This document shows positions 29,199-37,517 of a stretch of DNA of 64,000 bases, piece after piece. Position 1 is the first letter of the stretch; the number at the start of each line of letters is the position of its first letter. A program made the position numbers and the translations under genes. Origin of the DNA: Falsiroseomonas algicola (lineage in GTDB: Bacteria; Pseudomonadota; Alphaproteobacteria; Acetobacterales; Acetobacteraceae); the NCBI RefSeq assembly GCF_011040385.1, contig NZ_JAAIKB010000009.1, positions 62,001 to 126,000 of the forward strand, given 5' to 3'. A model generated the notes under the pieces. That model was given only the letters and a program-made list of their open reading frames with translations, was not told the DNA's origin and ran no database searches.

Positions 29199-30173
29199 TC
29201 AGTCGGGCCGGATATTGGCGGCGCGGATCACGGCGGTGAAGCGCGCGGTCTCCCGCGCAATGGTCTCGGCATAGCGCGCCGCGCCCGCACCGGCGGGCAC
29301 GAAGCCGAGGTCGTTCAGCCGCTGCTTGAGGTCGGGCCGCAGCACGGCCTCGTTGAAGGCGGTGGCGAGGCGATCGATCACGGCGGGCGGCGTGCCGGCG
29401 CGGGTCAGCACGCCCCAATGGGTGTAGAGGTCGACGCCGGGCAGGCCGAGTTCCTTGAAGGTGGGCACATCGGGGAAAGCCTCCGCGCGCGCATCGCCAG
29501 TGACGGCCAGCGCGCGCACACGGCCGCTGGTGATGTGGACGGCGGAAGCGCTGAGGCCGTTGACGCCGAGCGGTACGTGACCCGCGATGATGTCGTTCAT
29601 CGCGGGGCCGGTGCCGCGATAGGGCAGATGCGTCAGGTCGATCCCGGCCTCGGCCTTCAGCATCTCTCCGACAAGGTGCGTCGGCGCACCATTGCCGCCG
29701 GAGGCATAGGCGAAGGCACCGGGTCGCGCCTTGGCCAGCGCGATCAGCTGCGGCAGCGTCGTGGCGGGCAGCGAGGGATGCGCCAGCAGCACCACCGGCG
29801 CATGCGCCAGGATGGTGACCGGCGCGAAATCCCGCGCGGGGTCGTAGGGGAGGGAGGGCAGCAGGCCCGGGTTGATGACGAAGCTGCTGTCGAGTGCGAC
29901 CAGCGTGTAGCCATCGGGCTCGGCGCGCGCCACCATCTCCGTGCCGACGACGCTGGCCGCACCCGGCCGGTTCTCGATGATCAGGGGCTGGCCGAGCGCC
30001 CGGCTGACATGCGGCTCCAGCATGCGGATCAGGTTGTCCGTTCCCCCGCCGGGGCCGAAGGGGATGACGACGCGGATGGGGCGCGTCGGGAAGGCCGGTT
30101 GCGCGGCGGCGGTGCCGGCCAGCGCGGCGGCACCAAGCAGGCCGAGGAGGGGGCGGCGGGCGAGCGTCGTCAT
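29199..30173 (-). CDS. Bug-family periplasmic solute receptor
   Basis: This 324-residue TTT receptor has an N-terminal signal (TTLARRPLLGLLGAAALAGT, cleaved near AAAQP). Motifs are IRVVIPFGPGGGTDNLIRM, ENRPGAASVVGTE and the LPYRGTGPAMNDIIAG ligand loop. No TctAB permease is adjacent. It is followed on the same strand by an alpha/beta hydrolase. A 179-base divergent region separates it from the CBS-domain gene. Confidence 0.92.
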   Translation of the reverse strand: MTTLARRPLLGLLGAAALAGTAAAQPAFPTRPIRVVIPFGPGGGTDNLIRMLEPHVSRALGQPLIIENRPGAASVVGTEMVARAEPDGYTLVALDSSFVINPGLLPSLPYDPARDFAPVTILAHAPVVLLAHPSLPATTLPQLIALAKARPGAFAYASGGNGAPTHLVGEMLKAEAGIDLTHLPYRGTGPAMNDIIAGHVPLGVNGLSASAVHITSGRVRALAVTGDARAEAFPDVPTFKELGLPGVDLYTHWGVLTRAGTPPAVIDRLATAFNEAVLRPDLKQRLNDLGFVPAGAGAARYAETIARETARFTAVIRAANIRPD

Positions 30174-30283
30174 GGCACCGATGTCCCTGCTGTATCCCAG
30201 TGAGCGTGCCGGCAGCCATGCGGCGGCGCAAGGCTTTCGCCTTTCCGGAAGCGGGCGATGCCGCCTCGTGCGCGCATCGCGCG

Positions 30284-30299
30284 TTGCGGTGGATCAAGG
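30284..30299 (+). promoter_or_regulatory. FNR/FixK-like box upstream of the CBS-domain gene
   Basis: TTGCG-GTGG-ATCAAGG matches the FNR/FixK consensus TTGAT-N4-ATCAA at 8 of 10 positions, with a perfect right half-site extended by GG as in rhizobial anaeroboxes. It ends 53 bases before the CBS gene start, compatible with activation under low oxygen. Confidence 0.5.
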
Positions 30300-30352
30300 A
30301 AGGCAGCGGCGCCAGGGCGCAGTCTGGCCTTCCAACCAGGGAGGGGCTTGCC

Positions 30353-30775
30353 ATGCGTGACCGCTCGATGGGCGACCTGGTGAAGGACCAGCGCCCGCTG
30401 GCCATGCCGCCGGGGACGTCGGTGGCGGAAGCCTGCGCCGCCATGCATGGCCGCCGCGTCGGCGCGGTGCTGGTAGTGGAGGAGGGCGACCGCCTGGTCG
30501 GCATCTTCACCGGCCGCGATGCGCTGCGCTGCCTGGCGGAGGCGCGGGACGCGAAGGCGACGACGCTGGCCGAGGTGATGACGCCGAGCCCGACCACGCT
30601 GCATCCCCGCGACGGCGCGATGGAGGCGCTGCGGCTGCTGGACGATGCGGGGTTCCGCCACCTGCCGATCTGCGAGGATGGTCGCGTCTGTGGCATCGTC
30701 TCCCGCTACGATTTCCGGGCCCGGGAGCATGCGCGCCTCGATGAGGAAAGCGGCTTCTTCGAGCGGATGCGCTGA
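30353..30775 (+). CDS. CBS-domain protein
   Basis: This 140-residue protein consists of two CBS repeats (about 8-65 and 72-130), each ending in a VVGIF/CGIVS-type strand followed by GRDALR or RYDFRA. Such stand-alone pairs bind adenine nucleotides and sense energy or redox state. The first long-frame codons upstream are rejected because ATG 30353 follows a good GGGAGGGG site. An FNR/FixK-like box upstream suggests microaerobic induction, as for similar proteins in other alphaproteobacteria. Confidence 0.88.
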   Translation: MRDRSMGDLVKDQRPLAMPPGTSVAEACAAMHGRRVGAVLVVEEGDRLVGIFTGRDALRCLAEARDAKATTLAEVMTPSPTTLHPRDGAMEALRLLDDAGFRHLPICEDGRVCGIVSRYDFRAREHARLDEESGFFERMR

Positions 30776-30813
30776 GGCTATCCTGGCCGCGAGTGAATCG
30801 CGGGAACGCCACC

Positions 30814-31785
30814 ATGGAGACGCCGGAGCCGATCTGGGACATCGCCCACCTCGGCCATGTGGAGCTGCTGACGCCGAAGCCGGAGGAGAGCCTGCGCTTC
30901 TTCCTGGACGTCATGGGCATGACGGAGGCGGGGCGCCGCAGCGACAGCGTCTATCTGCGCGGCTGGGACGATTACGAACGCTATTCGCTGCAGTTGACGG
31001 CGAGCCATACTTCGGGCCTCGGCCACGCCGCCTTCCGCACGCGCAGCCCGCAGGCGCTGGCGCGGCGCGTAGCGGCGCTGCGGGCGGCGGGGCATGAGGT
31101 GTGGGCGCAGGAGGGCGAATTCGGCCACGGCACGGGCTGGCGCTTCCGCGATCCGGACGGGCACCTCTTCGAGATCTACTACGAGACCGAATGGTACGAG
31201 GCGCCGGAAGCGCTCCGCCCCGCGCTGAAGAACCAGGCGCAGCGCTTTCCGGCGCGCGGCGTGAATGTGCGGAGGCTCGATCACTTCAACTGCCTGGCCG
31301 TGGATGTGCGCGCCTGCCGCGAATTCTTCGAGAGCACGCTCGGCTTCCGCTGCACGGAGCGGATCGAGCTGGACAGCGGCGAGGAAGCGGGGATGTGGCT
31401 GACGGCCACGAACAAATCCTACGACTTCGCCTTCACCAAGGAAGCGCATGGCGTGCCCGGCCGCTTCCACCACGTGACCTTCGCGCTGGACAGCCGGGAA
31501 GCGATCCTGCAGGCCGCCGATGTCTTCCTGGAGAATGGCGTCTTCATCGAGACGGGGCCGCACAAGCACGCGGTGCAGCAGACCTTCTTCCTCTATGTGT
31601 GGGAGCCCGGCGGCAACCGGGTTGAGGTGGCGAATGCTGGCGCGCGGCTGGTGCTGGCGCCGGACTGGAAGACCATCACCTGGACCGAGGCGGAACGCCG
31701 GAAGGGCCAAGCCTGGGGGTTGCAGACGATCAAGTCATTCCACACCCATGGCACGCCGCCGCTGCCGGATGGCGTTCAGGACTGA
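30814..31785 (+). CDS. VOC-family extradiol dioxygenase-like protein
   Basis: This 323-residue two-module vicinal oxygen chelate protein is built like type I catechol 2,3-dioxygenase. Iron ligands are expected at His157 (RLDHFNCLAVD), His219/220 (RFHHVTF) and Glu271 (NRVEVAN). It would open a catecholic ring using Fe(II) and O2. A GTG at 30793 could add seven residues. Nearby hydrolases, SDRs and a FAH-family enzyme fit a meta-cleavage route. It overlaps the opposite-strand hydrolase by 10 bases at the 3' end. Confidence 0.85.
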   Translation: METPEPIWDIAHLGHVELLTPKPEESLRFFLDVMGMTEAGRRSDSVYLRGWDDYERYSLQLTASHTSGLGHAAFRTRSPQALARRVAALRAAGHEVWAQEGEFGHGTGWRFRDPDGHLFEIYYETEWYEAPEALRPALKNQAQRFPARGVNVRRLDHFNCLAVDVRACREFFESTLGFRCTERIELDSGEEAGMWLTATNKSYDFAFTKEAHGVPGRFHHVTFALDSREAILQAADVFLENGVFIETGPHKHAVQQTFFLYVWEPGGNRVEVANAGARLVLAPDWKTITWTEAERRKGQAWGLQTIKSFHTHGTPPLPDGVQD

Positions 31786-32873
31786 AGGAAGCCGATCAGC
31801 AATTCCGCCGTGCGCTGCGGCTGTTCCTGCTGCACCCAATGCCCGGCGCCCGGCACCAGATGGGCGCCGCGGAAATCCGCGCAGGCCACATCCTGCATGC
31901 GCGTGAAGGCGCCGGGGAACTGGAAGGTGCCCCAATCCGCGGCGCCGCTGATGAACAGGGCCGGCACCTCGATCCGCCTGCCGCTGAACAACGTCAGCTC
32001 CGCCGCATTCGCGCCGCCGGTGTTGCAGCGATAGGATTGCAGCCCGCCCTGGAAGCCGGTGCGCGTGTATTCCGCGACATAGACGGCAAGGTCGCGTTCC
32101 GGCAGCCAGGTATTCGCGGCGATCTCGGCCTGGGATGGCATGAAGGGATCCACCGCCTCCGGCATCGTCGCGCGTAGCGGCATGATGTAGTAGTCCGGCA
32201 TCTTCGCCAGTTCGGTCGCCGTCCAGCCCTTCAGCGGATGCGGTGTGTTGCCCGCCCAATCCGCGGATTTGTGGTGGTAGTAGGCGCGCAGGAAGGCGTG
32301 CAGCCCCTGCGGCGGGTTGTTCATGTCGGCAGCCGCGGGGCGGGTCGCGTAGTACCATTGGTAGTGCTTGCGCGGCGGCGTCAGCGCGGCCATGGCGGCA
32401 TGCACATCCTCCTGCGGCGCGGGCATGCGCGAAGGCGGCCCCGCGAAGGGGGACGACATCAGTGCCACGCGTGGAAAGATGTCGGGCCGGACCAGGGCGC
32501 ACCAGGCGGCGACGGGCGATCCGTAATCGTGCCCGATCACGGCATGCACGCGCGCCAGGCCCAGCGCCTCCACGAGCGCCAGCGCGTCTCGCACGAAGTT
32601 CAGCATGGTGAAGGGCGCGAGGGGCGCATCGTATTCCGCCGTCCAGCCGGTGGTGCGGCCATAGCCGCGCTGGTCCGGCGCCACGACGTGGTAGCCCGCG
32701 GCGGCGAGCCTCGGCATGACGTGGCGCCAGGAGAAGGCGAGTTCCGGGAAGCCGTGCAGCAGCAGCAGGCAGGGGCGCCCCGCTTCGCCGGCTTCCAGCA
32801 CATGCATCGAAAGCCCGTTCACGCGCGGGATGATGCGGCTGCGGATGCCGGGCGGCAGGGGCAGGGGAGTCAT
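31776..32873 (-). CDS. epoxide-hydrolase-like alpha/beta hydrolase
   Basis: This 365-residue hydrolase has HGFP (40-43), nucleophile Asp116 in IGHDYGSP rather than serine, and His345 in GAGHWVQQE. The aspartate nucleophile and HGxP motif point to epoxide hydrolase or haloacid-type chemistry. The cap domain is Tyr-rich (KHYQWYYATRP). ATG 32873 is chosen over a poorer upstream start. It converges on the dioxygenase-like gene with a 10-base overlap. Confidence 0.87.
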   Translation of the reverse strand: MTPLPLPPGIRSRIIPRVNGLSMHVLEAGEAGRPCLLLLHGFPELAFSWRHVMPRLAAAGYHVVAPDQRGYGRTTGWTAEYDAPLAPFTMLNFVRDALALVEALGLARVHAVIGHDYGSPVAAWCALVRPDIFPRVALMSSPFAGPPSRMPAPQEDVHAAMAALTPPRKHYQWYYATRPAAADMNNPPQGLHAFLRAYYHHKSADWAGNTPHPLKGWTATELAKMPDYYIMPLRATMPEAVDPFMPSQAEIAANTWLPERDLAVYVAEYTRTGFQGGLQSYRCNTGGANAAELTLFSGRRIEVPALFISGAADWGTFQFPGAFTRMQDVACADFRGAHLVPGAGHWVQQEQPQRTAELLIGFLQS

Positions 32874-32953
32874 GCGGCGCGTTTCCCTCGATGGCTTGCG
32901 GGCAGTGTAGCAGCCGACCACACTCGCGGCGACCAGCAGCGAAAGGCGACGCG

Positions 32954-33865
32954 ATGTGGCAGGCCCACACCATCATCCACAACGGCGTGGCGATGCCATT
33001 CAACGATGCGCGCATCCATCCGCTCGCCCTTGGCGTCGCCTTCGGCGTTGCGGTGTTCGAGGGGCTGCGCGCCTATCGCCACCCCGTCACCGGCGGCTTC
33101 AGCGTCTTCCGCCTGGATGAGCACCTGGCGCGGTTGCAGCAGGGCATGAAGGTGATGCGCTTCGACAACCCGCCCTCGACGGAGACGCTGCGCGCGGCGG
33201 TGCTGGAGGTGATCCGCCTGAATGCGCCGGACGAGGATGCCTATCTGCGCGTGCAGGTGCAGATCGAATCCATGGGCATGATGGCGACGACGGGGCCGGT
33301 CGGCTGGATCGCGGCGGCGCTGCCGCGGGAGCGCAGCAAGAAATTCGCGAGTGGCCTCGCGGCCTGCGTCTCCTCCTGGACCCGGATCGCGGACAATGCG
33401 ATGCCGCCGCGCATCAAGGCCTCCGCCAATTATCATGCGAGCCGGCTGGCGACCTTGCAGGCCAAGGCGGATGGCTATGACAGCGCGCTGCTGCTGACGG
33501 CGCGCGGCAAGCTTTCGGAGGCCGCGGCGGCCTGCCTGTTCCTGGTGCGTGACGGCGTGCTGGTGACGCCGGGGCGGACCAGCGACATTCTCGAAAGTGT
33601 GACGCGCGCGACGGTGCTCACGCTCGCCAACGAACTTGGCATTCCCGTGGAGGAGCGGGAGGTGGACCGCACCGAATTGTATGTGGCCGACGAGGTCTTC
33701 CTCTGCGGCACGGGGCAGGAGCTGGTGGCGGTGACCTCGGTGGACCGGCTGCCGGTCGGTGACGGCAAGCCGGGCCCGATGACGCAGCGCCTGCAGGCGG
33801 CCTATGAGGCGGTGGTGCGCGGCACCACCGACGCCCATCCGGAGTGGCGCGCCATCGTCACCTGA
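32954..33865 (+). CDS. class IV aminotransferase (branched-chain type)
   Basis: This 303-residue fold-type IV PLP enzyme has Lys155 (RIKASANYHAS) as Schiff-base residue. FEGLRAYR and YVADEVFLCGTGQELVAV are typical of IlvE. It interconverts branched-chain amino acids and 2-oxoacids, but (R)-selective amine transaminases and D-amino acid aminotransferases share the fold. Start ATG 32954 follows GAAAGG. It overlaps hyuA tail to tail by 8 bases. The catabolic surroundings suggest it may not be the biosynthetic copy. Confidence 0.85.
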   Translation: MWQAHTIIHNGVAMPFNDARIHPLALGVAFGVAVFEGLRAYRHPVTGGFSVFRLDEHLARLQQGMKVMRFDNPPSTETLRAAVLEVIRLNAPDEDAYLRVQVQIESMGMMATTGPVGWIAAALPRERSKKFASGLAACVSSWTRIADNAMPPRIKASANYHASRLATLQAKADGYDSALLLTARGKLSEAAAACLFLVRDGVLVTPGRTSDILESVTRATVLTLANELGIPVEEREVDRTELYVADEVFLCGTGQELVAVTSVDRLPVGDGKPGPMTQRLQAAYEAVVRGTTDAHPEWRAIVT

Positions 33866-35927
33866 AGCGCACCACCAGGTTCAGGCCTGCATCGCAGGTG
33901 GCGGTGGCGCCGGGGGGGAGGACCAGCGTGCTCTCCCGCTCCTCCACCAAGGCGGGGCCGGAGACGGTGTCGCCGGGGCGAAGCGCGGTGCGGTCGATGA
34001 CTGCGGCCTCGACGAAGCCATCGCCGAACCAGGCGCGGCGCGTGCCCTTCCGGGCGGCGCCGCTGTGCTGGCCGGCGGGGGCGAGGCGCAGCGACGGCGT
34101 GGGGCCGCTGACGATGACGCGCCAGCCGACGGTCTCCGCGGGCAGGCCCGCTTCGATGCGGCCATAGAGGCGGCGGTATTCCGCTTCGAAGGCGTTGCGG
34201 ATGGCATCGCGGTCGCCCCGCGCGATGGCATCCGCGCTGACGGCGGCCTCCACCTGGTAGCCCTGGCCGGCATAGCGCAGCGCGGCGAGGATGCGGATGG
34301 AGACATCGCTGTCGGCGACGCCGGCTTCCGCGACCATGGCGCGGCCCTCCGCTTCCATCGCGCCGATCATCGCGCGCAGCGCCTCCATGTCGAGCGTGGC
34401 CAGCGGCGCCACCAGGGCGCGGAGATGGGCGAAGGAAATGGGCGCGGCGAGGAAGCCGAAGGCCGAGGCGACGCCGGCGCCGGGTGGCGAGACGAGTGTC
34501 GGCAGGCCGAGCTTCATCGCGATGGCGCAGGCATGGACGGGGCCGGCGCCGCCGATCGGGACCATGGCGTAGTCCTCGATCCGGCGCGCCTTCTCCAGCG
34601 CATGGATCGCAGCGGCCTGGGCCATGGCGCCGTTCACGGTCTCATGCACCGCCCAGGCGGCCTCCACCGCGGAAAGGCCGAGCGGCTTGCCGATATGCTC
34701 CAGCAGGGCGCGTTCGGCGGCCGCGACGTCGAGTGCCATGTCGCCGCCGAGGAAGCTGTCCGGCGCCAGGTAGCCCAGCAGCAGATCGGCATCGGTCACC
34801 GTCGGCAGCGTGCCGCCGAGCCCGTAGCAGGCGGGACCGGGATCGCTGCTGGCGCTGTCCGGCCCGACCTTGATGAGGCCGAGGCGATCGACGCGCGCGA
34901 TGGAACCGCCGCCCGCGCCGATCTCGATCATCTCGATGACCGGCACCTTCAAGGGAAAGCCGCTGCCTTTCCGGAAGCGGTCAACTCGAGAAACTTCGAA
35001 ATCGAGGCTGCGCTGCGGCTCGCCCTGGTCGATCAGCGCGGCCTTGGCGGTGGTGCCGCCCATGTCGAAGCAGAGCACGTCCCGCGCGCCGGCCGCGGCG
35101 CCCACGATGCGCGTCGCCTGCACACCGCCGGCGGGGCCGGATTGCACCAGGCGGATCGGGTGTTTCGCGGCCACGTCGTCCCGCACCGTGCCGCCATCCG
35201 ACAGCATGAGGAAGAGCGGGCCGGTGAGGCCGGCGTCGCAAAGGCCGCCGCGCAGGCGTGCGAGGTAGCGTTCGAAGACGGGCTGGACATAGGCGTTGCA
35301 GATGGTGGTGGTGCCGCGCTCGTATTCACCGATCTCCGGCACCAGGTCGGAGGACAGGCACAGCGTCAGCCCCGGCGCTTCTTCCCGCGCCAGCTCCGCT
35401 AGGCGGCGTTCATGCACGGGGTTGAGGAAGGCGTGCAGCAGGCAGATGGCGAGCGCCTGGGCGCCGCCATCCCGCAGCGCGCGGATGGCCGCGCGGGCAG
35501 CATCCTCCTCCAGCGGCTTGACGACCGCGCCATCGGCGCGGAGCCGCTCCGGCACGCCGAGGCGCAGGCGGCGCGGCACCAGCGGTTCCGGCCGGCGCAT
35601 GAAGAGGTCATAGGTATCGTGGCGGAGTTCGGTGCCGATCTCCGGGATGTCGCGGAAGCCTTCGGTCGTCAGGAAGCCCGTCGGCACGCCGCGGCGTTCG
35701 ATCAGCGCATTGGCGACGAGGGTGGTGCCGTGGATGACGTGGCTGACCTCGGTGGGTGCGACACCATGCGTGGCCAGGAGCTGGCGGATGCCTTCCAGCA
35801 CCGCCTGTTCGGGCGCATGCGGCGTGGTGAGGAGCTTGCCGTTAAAGAGCCGCCCGTCGCGGCTGTCCAGCAGCACGAAATCGGTGAAGGTGCCGCCGAT
35901 ATCGACGCCGATCTGCCAGGGCGTCAT
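33858..35927 (-). CDS. hyuA: hydantoinase/oxoprolinase family subunit A
   Basis: This 689-residue ATP-dependent subunit has the actin-like phosphate loop GVDIGGTFTDFVLLD at the N-terminus, HGTTLVANALIERRG, LCFDMGGTTAKAAL and GAGGGSIARVD. Family complexes phosphorylate and open cyclic amides (hydantoins, 5-oxoproline) or carboxylate ketones such as acetone and acetophenone. Its ATG overlaps the hyuB stop by four bases. The TPP enzyme precedes hyuB, so the three form one minus-strand operon. Substrate is not predictable from sequence alone. Confidence 0.9.
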   Translation of the reverse strand: MTPWQIGVDIGGTFTDFVLLDSRDGRLFNGKLLTTPHAPEQAVLEGIRQLLATHGVAPTEVSHVIHGTTLVANALIERRGVPTGFLTTEGFRDIPEIGTELRHDTYDLFMRRPEPLVPRRLRLGVPERLRADGAVVKPLEEDAARAAIRALRDGGAQALAICLLHAFLNPVHERRLAELAREEAPGLTLCLSSDLVPEIGEYERGTTTICNAYVQPVFERYLARLRGGLCDAGLTGPLFLMLSDGGTVRDDVAAKHPIRLVQSGPAGGVQATRIVGAAAGARDVLCFDMGGTTAKAALIDQGEPQRSLDFEVSRVDRFRKGSGFPLKVPVIEMIEIGAGGGSIARVDRLGLIKVGPDSASSDPGPACYGLGGTLPTVTDADLLLGYLAPDSFLGGDMALDVAAAERALLEHIGKPLGLSAVEAAWAVHETVNGAMAQAAAIHALEKARRIEDYAMVPIGGAGPVHACAIAMKLGLPTLVSPPGAGVASAFGFLAAPISFAHLRALVAPLATLDMEALRAMIGAMEAEGRAMVAEAGVADSDVSIRILAALRYAGQGYQVEAAVSADAIARGDRDAIRNAFEAEYRRLYGRIEAGLPAETVGWRVIVSGPTPSLRLAPAGQHSGAARKGTRRAWFGDGFVEAAVIDRTALRPGDTVSGPALVEERESTLVLPPGATATCDAGLNLVVRFR

Positions 35928-37516
35928 GCCACATAGCCTTCCGCACTGTCCTGCGCACGCGCTTCTGCGCTGCGTTCGCCGGGCGGGCCGAAGCCGCCGC
36001 CGCCGGGGGTCTCGAAGGTCAGCGTATCGCCGGGTTGCAGCACGATGCGCGCCTTGGCGGCGACCTGCTGGCCGTTGAGAAGATCGCGCCCCGCGCGCCC
36101 GGCCTCCCCGCCCAGCAACCCGCGTGGCGGGTGCTGCACGCGTTCATGGCGGTAGGTGGCGGTGACAGGCTTCTCGCCGATGACGCGGAAGCCGAGGCGC
36201 TGGCCGAGACCGCCCCGCATCCGGCCATCGCCGCCGCTGCCCGGGATGAGCGACTTCTCCGTCACCAGCATCGGCACCGCATTCTCGAACTGCTCCACCG
36301 GCTGCGTCGCGACGTTGGAGGGGAAGGAGAGGCAGGAGGCGCCGTCATGGGCGGCCGCGGCGCCATGGCCGCCATTCATGAAGAACATGCGGACATAGCG
36401 CCGGCCATCGGGCTGCTCGCCGGTGAAATAGACGTTCCAGAGCGGGCTGCCGCATTCCGCCACCACGCGATCCGGGATCATCTTCCCCAGCGCCGCCAGA
36501 ACCAGCATGGGCAGGTAGTGGCCCGTCAAATGCCGGCCCCAGACGGGGGCGGGGTGGCGGGGGTTCACGATGGAACCTTCGGGCGCGATCAGATGGATCG
36601 GCCGGAAGCTGCCATCGTTGTTCGGCGTCAGCGGATCGAAGGCGCATTTCACGGCGTAGTTGGAATAGGCGCGGGTGAAGTTCAGCGGCGAATTCACGGG
36701 GCGCAGGATCTGCGCGCCGGTGCCGGTGAAGTCGAGCGTCAGCCCGTCGCCCTTGATGGCGAGGCGCAGCCTGATCGTCACGGGATGCTCGAAGCCATCC
36801 GCGGTGACTTCGTCCGTCACCTCCCCATCCGGCACGGCGGCGATGGCGTCGCGCATCGCGCGTTCGGAGCGGCCGAAGATCTCGGCGGCGAGCTGGTCGG
36901 CCGACGAAATGCCTTCCTCCGCCAGGATGCGCAGCAGGCGGGGCTCGGCCTGGTCATACATCGCGAATTGCGCGCGGATGTCGCCCAGCACCTCGCCGGG
37001 CATGCGGCAATTGGCTTCGAGGAAGGCGATGACGTCCTCGTTCTCGACACCGCCCTTCAGGATGCGCGCCACGGGGATGGTGAGGCCTTCCTCCCAGGCG
37101 TCGCGCGCCTCGACGGAGGGGGCACCGCCGATATCCGTGGCGTGGAAGATGCTGCCGATCCAGGCGGTGATGCAGCCGCCCGCGAAGACCGGCTTCACCA
37201 TGGTGATGTCGTTCAGGTGCCCGGTGCCAAGATAGCCGTCGTTGCTGATCAGCACGTCGCCGGGCTGCAGACGCGCGCGCGGGATGCGGGCGAGCATGGC
37301 GGAGAGCGTCCGCGGCATGGTGCCGACGAAGCTGGGGACGGAGCGCGAGGATTGCGCGAATTGCCGTCCCTCGCTGTCCATCAGCCCGACGGCCATGTCC
37401 CAGTTGTCGCGCACGACGGAGGAGAAGGAGGTGCGCACGAAGGTTTCCGCGGCCTCATCCATCAGCCCCGCGATGCGGGCCCAGGCATTGCCGAGGCGAA
37501 GGGCGGAGAGTGCCAT
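35924..37516 (-). CDS. hyuB: hydantoinase family subunit B
   Basis: This 530-residue HyuB-family subunit has early segments GLMDEAAETFVRTSFSSVVR and DVLISNDGYLGTGHLNDIT and the later PEGSIVNPRHPAPVWGRHLT, all diagnostic. It pairs with HyuA for ATP-driven ring opening or carboxylation. It starts one base after the TPP-enzyme stop and overlaps hyuA by four bases, so expression of the three is coupled. No cysteine-rich third subunit is present. Confidence 0.9.
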   Translation of the reverse strand: MALSALRLGNAWARIAGLMDEAAETFVRTSFSSVVRDNWDMAVGLMDSEGRQFAQSSRSVPSFVGTMPRTLSAMLARIPRARLQPGDVLISNDGYLGTGHLNDITMVKPVFAGGCITAWIGSIFHATDIGGAPSVEARDAWEEGLTIPVARILKGGVENEDVIAFLEANCRMPGEVLGDIRAQFAMYDQAEPRLLRILAEEGISSADQLAAEIFGRSERAMRDAIAAVPDGEVTDEVTADGFEHPVTIRLRLAIKGDGLTLDFTGTGAQILRPVNSPLNFTRAYSNYAVKCAFDPLTPNNDGSFRPIHLIAPEGSIVNPRHPAPVWGRHLTGHYLPMLVLAALGKMIPDRVVAECGSPLWNVYFTGEQPDGRRYVRMFFMNGGHGAAAAHDGASCLSFPSNVATQPVEQFENAVPMLVTEKSLIPGSGGDGRMRGGLGQRLGFRVIGEKPVTATYRHERVQHPPRGLLGGEAGRAGRDLLNGQQVAAKARIVLQPGDTLTFETPGGGGFGPPGERSAEARAQDSAEGYVA

Positions 37517-37517
37517 C

